A stretch of DNA of 64,000 nucleotides from an uncultured Allomuricauda sp. (GTDB lineage Bacteria > Bacteroidota > Bacteroidia > Flavobacteriales > Flavobacteriaceae). The DNA is taken from contig NZ_CANMOO010000001.1 of NCBI RefSeq assembly GCF_947499585.1, positions 1,054,001-1,118,000 on the forward strand, read 5' to 3'. The notes below the pieces were generated by a model. That model did not search any database. It was not told the origin of the DNA and saw only the letters and a list, made by a program, of their open reading frames with translations. This document shows positions 26,594-35,502 of the stretch, piece after piece (within the stretch, counting starts at the first letter, position 1; each line of letters opens with the position of its first letter). Made by a program: the position numbers and the translations under genes.

Positions 26594-28837
26594 TCAAAGG
26601 TTGATCCAATAATTGAGCTTCAAAACTATTGCTCGCTGTCTCGGAAAACGAATGCTTGGAAGGATAAGTCCACCGTTTTCCGTCTGACTTTCAGCAAAAA
26701 AATTATCGGTGTACACCAGAAAAATATCCGATACAGGCTTAAAGCGCCATTGTATTCTGGAATTAAGGTTTACGTTTTGAATCTGACTGTTAAACTGCAC
26801 AAAGGTTGTCCAAAAGATGTTTTTGGTAAAAGTGAAATCAAAGCGAGTGCCTATTAACAGTAGGTTGGCATCCTTGTAGGGCTCAGGGAGACGAATATTG
26901 TTATAGGCAAAGTTTAATGAGGTAAAACCCAGGGGTTGATACCTGTAAGTAAGTGTTCCTGCAAAATTGTATAGAGATCCATTAAAATATTCTCCCATTT
27001 GAGTAGATAAATTATAGGAAAAAACCTTTCGAGCATCCGATCTATACGTTGCGTTTAAAAAAGAGTAGTCATAATCTGTACTTTGGTCCAAAGCCAGACC
27101 ATTGAGTCCACTTGGATCAAACGGATTCAATAAAAAGGTATATTGTTTTTCCGCGGATAACTCAAGGTAGGCCGTGCTTTTATAATTAAACCTATAGTTA
27201 AGAGCTAGATTCCAATCCAAATCATCAAATGAGATGTTATTTTTTATGAAATCTCCAGAAACTCCCGGACCGTGTTTTTGAATAACACCTTTTTTAGGAT
27301 AATAATTATACCAGATTTGTGGAGTTAATTGAAAGACATTACGTCTTCTTACAAAACCCACTTCGGGATTATAGCCTGCACCAATACTTTGACCAGTAAG
27401 GTTGGATTCTAATTTATAGGTGCTGTAGTTTAAAAAGCCACCTAAAGCATAGTTAGAATTTGAATTGTCCTCATCAAAAGACTGGTGGTAAAATAACTTG
27501 CCGTTCCACGTATTATCATTAGATGCCAAATTTGCATCAATCCCCAACGTTCTGTTGTAGGTATTGGGAGAAAAAGTAAAATCCCCTCCAACAGAATCAA
27601 CAAAAGCTTGCTTGTTTATAAATGTAGCACTTAGATAAGACCTGCTCAGTATTCGCTGTTGTAAGGCCGCTATTAAATAATTGGTGGAAGCTAAACCTAT
27701 GGCTTCATTTTCCTTTAGCTGTGCATTGAGCACTCCTAATCTTAAGTTCTTATTCAATTTCCCATTTAATCGTATTCCGCCATAGATTTCGTTTTGCACA
27801 TTTTGACCAGTGGATTCATCCCGTGTTACCCCAATCCGTCTTGAAAAGAAGGGACGGGTACCATCAATTCCAAAGCTTGCGAACAAATCAGCATTTTCTA
27901 AAAAGAATTGTCTGCGTTCGGGAAAGAAGATTTCAAATCTATCTAGATTGGTTACCTGCTGATCTACTTCTACTTGAGAAAAATCGGGATTAGCGGTCAC
28001 GTCTAATGTCATTGCCGGCCCCAAACCAAATTTGGCATCAAAACCAAAATCAAAATCGTTTATTGTGGGTGTGTCCGTTTCAAAGTTTTTGGAATTTCTA
28101 AAAATGCTATACGGAATTAGAGAAATGTTTGTTTTGGTCTTTTGCAAAGGTTCATCCCAAATTAATTGCTGGGTAAACGCAAGATTGATGATAAACTGAT
28201 TTCTTGGAATGGGAGTCCAAGTAGATTGCTCACTGTATTCACTATCAAACCTGTAAAAATTGATATACCAATTATTCAAATCCTTTTTATAGCGGAGTGT
28301 TTTAAAAGGAATTGCCATTTCCACCGCCCAATGATCATCATATATTTCAGCTTTGGAATACCAAACGTTGTCCCAACTTGTAGAAAATGTATCTGAACTT
28401 GCCACACTTCCCCCATTAGCAATAAGCCCTTCTCTTTGAACGCCAAAAGGATTTACACCAAATAGGAATGCGTTGTTTCTATCGGCATAGGTATCCAATA
28501 CAATGCTTATTACATCATTGGCCTCACCCCTAAAGTCTCTTCTTAAAGAAGGGGTAACGTAACCTCTGGGGCCTAAATTCATCATTTTAGCAAATACATA
28601 AAGGTTGTCTTCATCATAGGTCATCCGTATTTCTGTCTGAGCTTTAGCCGGAACAGAGTCGCTTGGGAAGAATTGGGGAAAATTGTCTGCTATTGCAGCT
28701 TCCTGCCAATCCAGCTCGTTCATCTGGGCGTCCAACTCAATTTCCCCTTTAGCTTTTTTAATAGCCAATCCGTTTTGTGCTAAGGTGAATTGAAAAGAAG
28801 CAAAGACAAAAATTACAATGATGAAAACAGTGCGCAT
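26594..28837 (-). CDS. DUF5916-type outer-membrane barrel (second copy)
   Basis: A 747-residue protein with a signal peptide (ending TLAQ), a CBM9-like N-terminal domain (IELDAQMNELDWQEA, YADRNNAFLFGVNPFG) and a long barrel region (FSQVEVDQQVTNLDRFEIFFPERRQFFLENADLF). It is the paralogue of the gene at 19910 but diverges outside the shared core. The divergent AraC gene 129 bases away may regulate it. The function is unknown; sugar or glycan contact is suggested only by the CBM9-like domain. Confidence 0.8.
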   Translation of the reverse strand: MRTVFIIVIFVFASFQFTLAQNGLAIKKAKGEIELDAQMNELDWQEAAIADNFPQFFPSDSVPAKAQTEIRMTYDEDNLYVFAKMMNLGPRGYVTPSLRRDFRGEANDVISIVLDTYADRNNAFLFGVNPFGVQREGLIANGGSVASSDTFSTSWDNVWYSKAEIYDDHWAVEMAIPFKTLRYKKDLNNWYINFYRFDSEYSEQSTWTPIPRNQFIINLAFTQQLIWDEPLQKTKTNISLIPYSIFRNSKNFETDTPTINDFDFGFDAKFGLGPAMTLDVTANPDFSQVEVDQQVTNLDRFEIFFPERRQFFLENADLFASFGIDGTRPFFSRRIGVTRDESTGQNVQNEIYGGIRLNGKLNKNLRLGVLNAQLKENEAIGLASTNYLIAALQQRILSRSYLSATFINKQAFVDSVGGDFTFSPNTYNRTLGIDANLASNDNTWNGKLFYHQSFDEDNSNSNYALGGFLNYSTYKLESNLTGQSIGAGYNPEVGFVRRRNVFQLTPQIWYNYYPKKGVIQKHGPGVSGDFIKNNISFDDLDWNLALNYRFNYKSTAYLELSAEKQYTFLLNPFDPSGLNGLALDQSTDYDYSFLNATYRSDARKVFSYNLSTQMGEYFNGSLYNFAGTLTYRYQPLGFTSLNFAYNNIRLPEPYKDANLLLIGTRFDFTFTKNIFWTTFVQFNSQIQNVNLNSRIQWRFKPVSDIFLVYTDNFFAESQTENGGLILPSIRFPRQRAIVLKLNYWINL

Positions 28838-28966
28838 AGGATATTGTTAGGAGGTAAAACTAATTTTGGAATCGACTTTTTTGTTATTGAATCGGAAATA
28901 GTGGTTATGGAATTTGAAAATTGGCAATAGCATAAGTCAGTTTTTTTTAGCTTAGTAGAAAAAGTT

Positions 28967-29866
28967 TTGGATTTAATAGGGGATGGGTATACTGGGCATA
29001 AGGAGGAATTGACCATCAATGGCTTTTTGATCTACTTTACAAGAATGCAGACCTTTGAAAAGGTTGTTATTTATAAGGAGGTTGAGGAGGAATGGTTGCA
29101 ATTTCATTTTCAATTGGCAGGAAGGACCAAAACCATTGTTGCTGATGATGCAAAAGAAATTATCATCAACCCCAACACATTTACTATTATCTATGAGAAG
29201 CTGGGAGATTGCGCCATTCACTTTCCTAAGAACTGCAATTATGAAAGTTTCGGTTTTGTTATACAACCTGAGTATTTTTTAAACTCTTTTCTAAAGGATT
29301 TTGAAGAGCTGCAATCACTTAGAGCGGTTATTGAGACCAATGATGAATATTTTCTAGATCAGGAATATGCGTTATTGGACTCTAAGACCAGAAAAATAAT
29401 CAATGATATTAAACACAATCCCTTTTCGGGGAATTTAAAAGAGGTGTTCATAGAGGCCAAGCTCATTGACCTAATTTTCCATTCCATTCCCTTGTTACGA
29501 GAGAAAACAAAAAAAACAATACAATTTACTGATGCTTCAAAGCAGAAAATTATTGAGGCGAAGGAATATATTCTTAAAAACCAGCATAAAAGATTATCAA
29601 TCAAAGAAGTTGCAAATGCAGTTGGGTTGAACCAATACTTTCTTAAAACTAAATTTAAGGATGCCTTTGGAAAAAGTGTTGTGGATTTCTGTATTGAATT
29701 AAAACTGGAAAGGGCATACAATGAAATTCAAAACACAGATAACAAAATCACCTTTATTGCTTATGAAGTAGGCTATTCCAGTCTTGGTAATTTTTCGAAT
29801 GCCTTCTACAAAAGATATAAGATAAGGCCCAGTGTATTAAGAAAAAAGCCCCACAGGAATACATAG
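28967..29866 (+). CDS. AraC-family transcriptional regulator
   Basis: A 299-residue regulator with a C-terminal pair of HTH motifs typical of AraC/XylS (LSIKEVANAVGLNQYFLKTKFKDAFG, then FIAYEVGYSSLGNFSNAFYKRYKIRP). The N-terminal 190 residues are a ligand-sensing or dimerisation region with no identified motif. The start is uncertain: TTG at 28967 gives the full N-terminus, while the next ATG is 29045. It is divergent from the DUF5916 gene. Confidence 0.82.
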   Translation: MDLIGDGYTGHKEELTINGFLIYFTRMQTFEKVVIYKEVEEEWLQFHFQLAGRTKTIVADDAKEIIINPNTFTIIYEKLGDCAIHFPKNCNYESFGFVIQPEYFLNSFLKDFEELQSLRAVIETNDEYFLDQEYALLDSKTRKIINDIKHNPFSGNLKEVFIEAKLIDLIFHSIPLLREKTKKTIQFTDASKQKIIEAKEYILKNQHKRLSIKEVANAVGLNQYFLKTKFKDAFGKSVVDFCIELKLERAYNEIQNTDNKITFIAYEVGYSSLGNFSNAFYKRYKIRPSVLRKKPHRNT

Positions 29867-29906
29867 GGCTTTACGACGGATAACTTTTATCTAAAGATTA
29901 GTTTAA

Positions 29907-30545
29907 TTATTTTATTGCCCGGCCTCTAATTTGTGGTGTAATTGGAACGAAAGGAGAATAGGAATTGTATTCTTCTATGGATAAGGAGCTAAAACCGGCA
30001 GACTCCAACAAAGACTTTGTGTCTCTTTTGGTGTTACATCCTTCAAAAAACCAAAACCAAGGTTTGAACGTCACATTTTGAACAAAGGATACAATTGTTT
30101 TCTCTTTTGCTTTAACATGCTCAATAAATACAAAAACACCAGCAGGTTTTAGAATACGTTTTATTTGTTCAACACATTTAGCAGGATTGGCCACTGTGCA
30201 CATAACCAGGGTACAGGCTACAAAATCAATAGAATTGTCCGGTAAATCAATAGATTCCCCAATAACCGTTTTTATCTCAAGAGCTATCCCATATTTTTTT
30301 GCACTTTTCTTTAGGTTGGCATGCATATGAATATTGGGTTCTATGGCAATCAACTTTGTTCCTTTTTTAAGGTATCGCATGTTTGCTCCAGCTCCTGGAC
30401 CAATTTCTACTACAGTTTCTGGATGTCCTTTAAAAAGACTTCTTTTTGACTTTCCAAAAAGGTAGTTCATATACCCAGAAAGTACTTTAAACATCCAGGA
30501 ATTGATTGGACCGCGGATAGCATTGTTTTTAAATTCGCTACTCAT
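29907..30545 (-). CDS. Class I SAM-dependent methyltransferase (METTL7-like)
   Basis: A 212-residue methyltransferase. Motif I is VVEIGPGAGANMRYL at about residue 46, followed by IAIEPNIHMH, FVACTLVMCTV and RILKPAGVFVFIEHV, the usual Rossmann-fold order. The closing IEEYNSYSPFVPITPQIRGRA resembles the METTL7/Ubie-like group. The substrate is unknown. It lies 49 bases downstream of the outer-membrane barrel gene on the same strand and may be read with it. Confidence 0.82.
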   Translation of the reverse strand: MSSEFKNNAIRGPINSWMFKVLSGYMNYLFGKSKRSLFKGHPETVVEIGPGAGANMRYLKKGTKLIAIEPNIHMHANLKKSAKKYGIALEIKTVIGESIDLPDNSIDFVACTLVMCTVANPAKCVEQIKRILKPAGVFVFIEHVKAKEKTIVSFVQNVTFKPWFWFFEGCNTKRDTKSLLESAGFSSLSIEEYNSYSPFVPITPQIRGRAIK

Positions 30546-30594
30546 AATATTTACTTAGTTTATTTGTGTTAAAACTGCTTTGATGCTTTACAGT

Positions 30595-32970
30595 CTATTT
30601 TATTCTCTTTTTTTCTTCACTGGCGTTGGTTCCATCATATTTTGATTTCTTTTTGTTGGCTCCAAAACCTTTGGTGTAGGTTAAAGTCATAATCCTTGAT
30701 TCTGGGAAGTAAGTTTCCAGTGTATTAATGACAGGATTAGATTGATTGGTTCTTATTCTCCAATTATCCGAGGCAAACATGTTGTTAAGAGATAGATTCA
30801 GCGTGCCATAATTATTTTTTAGCTGATGCTGAATACCAACGTTTAATGAACCTCTAGCTCCAAAAGTGCTGATTCCAAATAATGAGGGGGATTGGTAGTG
30901 TCCACTTAGCCCTAACCTTGTGTTTTTATTTATAGAAAACTGCTGAGAGGAGGTTACTTTGTATGTACCCTTGTTTCTTTTAAATTCAGAGTTCTGGAAT
31001 CTTGTTTCTAAAGTTTCGTATTGGTAATTAAAATTGGTTTCACTTTGCCACCAGGTAGTAATGTTTAATGGCACTCGCAACGAAAGGCTTAGGAAATTCC
31101 TTTTGTCTATGTTTTCGGCTTTAAAAATATATTGTTCTTCGTTTTCTGAAAGCCTAGGTTGAAACTCGATTATAGCATCTGTCTCAAGTATATATTCTAA
31201 TGATAGATATTTACCAGACCAACCCCATTCCACGCCTATTTTATCAATCAACGCTGGTTGTAAATTGGCATTCCCAGAATAGAGCGCATCTGGTCCCAAA
31301 AACAAGACAAAAGGAGCTAAATTATTGAAGCTGGGACGGTTGATGCGTTTACCATAATTTAGTTGTAGACTATGCATATCAGTAATCTGTTGGGTAATAC
31401 TTATCGTTGGAAATAAATTGCCATACTTTCTGCGAATAATCTCTTCATCTTTGTTACCGATTAGTTCATTGTGAGTATGTTCAAACCGTAGTCCAGTGGA
31501 CAATTTTGTGTTATCACCAAGTAGAAATTGAAATGAAGAGTAAAGGGCACTTACTCGTTCTTCCATTTGGGTCACGCTTGAAAGTTCATCATCAATAATT
31601 ACCTGTAGTCCATTATCTGAACTCACTTCTACCGTATTTTTAAATTTTGATGAGCTGTTTTTAGCACCAAACTGGATGTCAATATTTTTGGAAAGGGACC
31701 AGTTATAGTCTAAACCAAAAACATTAAAAGTGATAGGGGTCTTTTTTTTGATTTCAACAAAATCTCCCCTACTTTCATAAGAACTCGGATTGTCATCAGT
31801 GTAGTGCAAATGGTCATAGTCGAAGGTTAACTTATGATTATTCCCCAAGGATTGTTGTATATGAAAGTTCCCAGAAATATGATTCCAATGATTAATTTCT
31901 CTTGTTTCAATGTTTAATGACTCCAACTCGCTGGTACTGTTATTGTTGACTACTTTGTCAAAAGCTATCATATCCCATTTGGAACTATACCCGCTCAAAC
32001 CTGCTCCAATATTTGTGCTTTTTAGTACATCGTAATCCAACCCTAGCGAATAGTTATGTGAAACCGTTATCGGCTTACGAAGACTACGGGTCTTTACTTT
32101 TTTCAGGTTTTCCAAACTGTTGAATTCGCTTTGCAAACCCCATTCTTCAGGAGAATTGTTTCTGTTAAAAGAATAGCTGCCATACCATCCTAGTTGGCCT
32201 TGTTGTGAATGGAAATTTGCAGACATACCTGTTTTTTCTTGTTCACCATAACCTCCCATAAAGGACAGACCACCTCCAGAACCATGATTGTTTATAGATT
32301 TGGTTCTGATGTTTATCATACCTCCAGAACCATTGGCTTCATATGTAGCAGGTGGATTGTTAAAAACCTCCAAATGTTCAATTTCAGACGCTGGCATACT
32401 TTTTAACAAACTCAATAAAGCCTGTCCATCTACTCGGCTGAGTTTCCCGTTCATCATGATGGCTACTTGACCTCTTCCATTTAAAGAAAGTGTATTGCTC
32501 TGTTGATTTACTGATGTACCAGCTACATTGGACAAAAGCTCTAGTGCAGATCTTCCGGAACTAGCTATTTGTTGCTCTACATTAATGATTAAACTATTCG
32601 CTTTTCTTTCATAAAGCCTTTTTCTACCGACCAATTCTACCTCTTCAAGAGCAATTGACTCAGTCAGTAATTGTAAAACTCCAAAATCAAAACTGTCTCC
32701 TTGATAGATAAATTCCTGGATAAAATCTTGATAACCAATAGCAGCAATTTTTAAGAGAAATGAACCGTTGTTTAGGTTATCGATTACAAAACCTCCCAAT
32801 GAATCTGTAATGGTTCCAGCTACAAATGTTTCGGCTTGTAAAAACATTACATGTACTAAGGGTACCGGGTTGTTCAAACTATCTTTAACTTGACCTTTGA
32901 TAGTATTGTTTTGAGCAAGCACAAATATTGGGCAACAGTATAGCAATACCATCAATACTTTTTTTCTCAT
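30595..32970 (-). CDS. Outer-membrane beta-barrel receptor (TonB-dependent-receptor-like)
   Basis: A 791-residue protein: signal peptide ending VLAQ, a carboxypeptidase-regulatory-like domain (IKGQVKDSLNNPVPLVHVMF to about residue 105), a plug-like region (ALELLSNVAGTSVNQQ, IEHLEVFNNPPATYEANGSGGMINI) and a long beta-barrel, ending in a basic tail. No clear TonB box is visible, so it belongs with the outer membrane beta-barrel family proteins. It may take up an unknown compound. A lipoprotein and a pseudo-esterase precede it on the same strand, hinting at a surface uptake unit. Confidence 0.83.
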   Translation of the reverse strand: MRKKVLMVLLYCCPIFVLAQNNTIKGQVKDSLNNPVPLVHVMFLQAETFVAGTITDSLGGFVIDNLNNGSFLLKIAAIGYQDFIQEFIYQGDSFDFGVLQLLTESIALEEVELVGRKRLYERKANSLIINVEQQIASSGRSALELLSNVAGTSVNQQSNTLSLNGRGQVAIMMNGKLSRVDGQALLSLLKSMPASEIEHLEVFNNPPATYEANGSGGMINIRTKSINNHGSGGGLSFMGGYGEQEKTGMSANFHSQQGQLGWYGSYSFNRNNSPEEWGLQSEFNSLENLKKVKTRSLRKPITVSHNYSLGLDYDVLKSTNIGAGLSGYSSKWDMIAFDKVVNNNSTSELESLNIETREINHWNHISGNFHIQQSLGNNHKLTFDYDHLHYTDDNPSSYESRGDFVEIKKKTPITFNVFGLDYNWSLSKNIDIQFGAKNSSSKFKNTVEVSSDNGLQVIIDDELSSVTQMEERVSALYSSFQFLLGDNTKLSTGLRFEHTHNELIGNKDEEIIRRKYGNLFPTISITQQITDMHSLQLNYGKRINRPSFNNLAPFVLFLGPDALYSGNANLQPALIDKIGVEWGWSGKYLSLEYILETDAIIEFQPRLSENEEQYIFKAENIDKRNFLSLSLRVPLNITTWWQSETNFNYQYETLETRFQNSEFKRNKGTYKVTSSQQFSINKNTRLGLSGHYQSPSLFGISTFGARGSLNVGIQHQLKNNYGTLNLSLNNMFASDNWRIRTNQSNPVINTLETYFPESRIMTLTYTKGFGANKKKSKYDGTNASEEKKRIK

Positions 32971-33103
32971 GATTGAAAAGATGGTTTAATAGTGCATACA
33001 GCAGCTAAGAGGATAGAAAGTGCCCATGTATTCCAAAGAATAATGGACACTGGACTAACCTAACACTACTTACTTAACTAAACACTAATTACCGAATCTG
33101 GGT

Positions 33104-33661
33104 TTAGTAAGATTCCAGATTGATGGTGAAATTGCAATTGAAAGTAACAATACCCTGTCCTAAGTTTGAAAGGTTTACTTCGCCATCTAAGGCAACAGTA
33201 CCTTCCATTCCTTCAAACTCAAAAGTTGTGCTTATAACATTATTTTCGGTTGGTGTAAATGAAGTATTGAAATTAAGCTCGTTATATGGAGGTTGTAATT
33301 CCTGGAACACTATATTTTCTGCCTGTATAGTTCCACGTCCATCCATATTGATCGAAGTAATTACTCTAGAGGTAATGGTGCCATCACTAGGAGTTTCACT
33401 ATTTACAACACAATCTTGAAGTGTTCCGATTACATTTCCCGTCTCGGGATCTATAAGATCCATTAAAAAACAGTCAGGTTCTAAAGTTTCTCCAGTTTTG
33501 GGATGTACTATAGTTTTAGGTTGGCCCAGAGCTGTTCCGCGACCAATAACCTTTAATTGGATTTGTCTGGGCTCTGGACTATCTCCAGTATAATCGTCAC
33601 TGTTACAGCTTAAAATAAATAATGTGATTGATGTTAAAAATATGCGTTTGATAACCTTCAT
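33104..33661 (-). CDS. Lipoprotein of unknown function
   Basis: A 185-residue lipoprotein with lipobox FILSC (Cys at about 19). The mature part is beta-rich with an internal Cys pair (DCFLMDLID, LQDCVVNS) that could form a disulphide, and a Cys near the C-terminus (VTFNCNFTINL). No family is recognised. It lies between the barrel and the pseudo-esterase on the same strand, with gaps of 133 and 50 bases. Confidence 0.65.
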   Translation of the reverse strand: MKVIKRIFLTSITLFILSCNSDDYTGDSPEPRQIQLKVIGRGTALGQPKTIVHPKTGETLEPDCFLMDLIDPETGNVIGTLQDCVVNSETPSDGTITSRVITSINMDGRGTIQAENIVFQELQPPYNELNFNTSFTPTENNVISTTFEFEGMEGTVALDGEVNLSNLGQGIVTFNCNFTINLESY

Positions 33662-33711
33662 GATATTTAAAATTGAATGTTGATGAATTGATATTCTTTT
33701 GATGATGGTAA

Positions 33712-34692
33712 TTACTTATTAAAATGGTCTGGATTTGAATATTGCACTTGATAAAAAAAACGCATTACGGTTTCAGGGATATTAAGGTGCTTATTCATAT
33801 TGGCCGCTATTTGTGACCATTGATCAACATGCGGATTAGGAAAGGGGTAACCGCCTTTTATTATTTTCAAAAATGAGATCATTTTATTTTTTTCCTTTGA
33901 AAAATAATCATCTCGGAAAAATGTGGAATTGGCCTTTGCAATAGTGGATGAAAGCGATGACAACGGGGCTTCATCGTTTTGCTCTAGAAGGGTTAACCAA
34001 TAATCCAATGTCTCATTGGTTGGCAATGTTTTTCCTCTGGTAAATCCGTCTAATGAGGCAAGCTCACCACCCTTATACGGGTTTATCGTGTCCGACACAT
34101 TGTTTATGACCATTATGGAAACAGCTTTGTTGATAGGGACACAATCATCATTGGACTTTATGGGCAAATTTGCTCCAATTACGGCGAATCCTTTAAAAGC
34201 ATCAGGAATTGATTTGGCCAATTTATAACACATATTTCCTCCGTTGAAATAACCTGCCGCAAAGACATTTTTGCGATCAATATGGTATCTTCTTTCCATT
34301 CTTTGAATAATGGATTTAATAAAAGCCACATCATTGATGTCTTTGTTTTTTGTTTCGAAAGAGGCCTCCCGTTTACAATCATTCCAGTAATTTTTATAGC
34401 CTTGCGGATAGACAACAATACTAGCTCCTGTCTTATCAGCTAATTTGTTAAACTCAAATCCTGTTGTTGTTTGAATCGACTTTGTGGTCATTCCATCACC
34501 ATGTAAAACAAGCACGAGTCTAGAGTTGTTAACTGGATATTGAGGAACGTGATATTCAAATGTTCTCCAATGCGCATCAATCATAATGGAATCCAGAACT
34601 GTTCTTTTTTCATGGCCACTTTGAGCGTTTGTACTTCCCATGCAGAGGGCCAAAAAGATGATTAAGTAATTAGTATTCTTAAAAATTGTCAT
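33712..34692 (-). CDS. LpqC/PHB-depolymerase-fold protein lacking catalytic residues
   Basis: A 326-residue exported alpha/beta-hydrolase-fold protein (signal about 1-24, ending TNAQ). It follows the LpqC/feruloyl-esterase layout: LVLVLHGDGM, VVYPQGYKNYWND, then the nucleophile elbow, VSDTINPYKGG carrying the acid Asp201, and a C-terminal GGYPFP. The elbow reads GYFNGG where the family has G-x-S-N-G-G, so Phe149 replaces the Ser nucleophile. The final GGHTWP motif reads GGYPFP, so Tyr282 replaces the His. It is probably inactive as an esterase and may bind a ligand instead. It is first in a run with the lipoprotein and barrel genes. Confidence 0.75.
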   Translation of the reverse strand: MTIFKNTNYLIIFLALCMGSTNAQSGHEKRTVLDSIMIDAHWRTFEYHVPQYPVNNSRLVLVLHGDGMTTKSIQTTTGFEFNKLADKTGASIVVYPQGYKNYWNDCKREASFETKNKDINDVAFIKSIIQRMERRYHIDRKNVFAAGYFNGGNMCYKLAKSIPDAFKGFAVIGANLPIKSNDDCVPINKAVSIMVINNVSDTINPYKGGELASLDGFTRGKTLPTNETLDYWLTLLEQNDEAPLSSLSSTIAKANSTFFRDDYFSKEKNKMISFLKIIKGGYPFPNPHVDQWSQIAANMNKHLNIPETVMRFFYQVQYSNPDHFNK

Positions 34693-34834
34693 GATGCAAA
34701 AATTTATTAAGTGATGAATTTGTTATGATTAATTAGTACACGTTTTAAGTGTTTTTTAGGCAATAGGTGTTAAGCCCTTATTGTTTATAAAGGATTTGGT
34801 ACTATGTTTTTACCAATAAGAAGCTGCTTTTAAA

Positions 34835-35500
34835 TCAGTTGGTCAAAATCTTGATATCATTGATTAAACGGAGTATTTCTTTATCATCGATACCATTATA
34901 AATGCCTCTGATTTGTTTTTGTTTATCCACCAGTATGAAATTTGATGTGTGGATAAAATCTTGTAACCCTCCATCACCTTCATCAGTAGCAGCAAAATAA
35001 CTTTTGCGCGCTAGCTCATATATATGTTGCTTATCACCAGTGGTAACATTCCATTTGGAATCTATCACACCCTTGTTATTTGCATATTCACGTAGTATTG
35101 GAATATTATCAACGTTGGGTGTCACAGATAAAGACAGAAGCATTACGTTATCGTCATTTAAAAATTCCTCTTGAATTTTAGCCATATTATCGGTCATGAT
35201 CGGACAGATGCTTGGGCAGCTAGTAAAAAAGAAATCCGCCACATAAACTTTGTCTTTATAAACATCTTGGGTAATCGTTTTGCCGTTTTGATTTATTAAT
35301 TCAAAATCCGCTACTGTATGATTTTTACTTATGCCCTGTAGGCTTTTATCAACTAATTCTGGATGCACATCGGTAGGGTTATATACCATTAGCTTTTCCT
35401 CAAGTGGTTGAAATATTATAAACAGAGCCGTTAAGACTATGGCAAAAAAAAGTAGGGGCAACATGAATTGTTTGATTATCTTAAATTTCATTTTGACCAT
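34835..35500 (-). CDS. SCO family protein (copper/thiol-disulphide)
   Basis: A 221-residue protein anchored by an N-terminal helix (about 12-31). The thioredoxin-like SCO domain carries the copper-binding or redox motif Cys95-x3-Cys99 (TSCPSICP) and a later His184 (FIHTSNFIL). Family members deliver copper to cytochrome c oxidase or act as thiol-disulphide enzymes. The start at 35500 is two bases after the TPR gene stop; the ATG at 35491 is an alternative. It is operonic with the TPR gene. Confidence 0.85.
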   Translation of the reverse strand: MVKMKFKIIKQFMLPLLFFAIVLTALFIIFQPLEEKLMVYNPTDVHPELVDKSLQGISKNHTVADFELINQNGKTITQDVYKDKVYVADFFFTSCPSICPIMTDNMAKIQEEFLNDDNVMLLSLSVTPNVDNIPILREYANNKGVIDSKWNVTTGDKQHIYELARKSYFAATDEGDGGLQDFIHTSNFILVDKQKQIRGIYNGIDDKEILRLINDIKILTN

Positions 35501-35502
35501 TG

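Noticed and set aside
29845..29872. Inverted repeat aaagccc/gggcttt at the end of the AraC gene
   Set aside because: It overlaps the coding end, has a short stem and no T-run, so it is not reported as a terminator.
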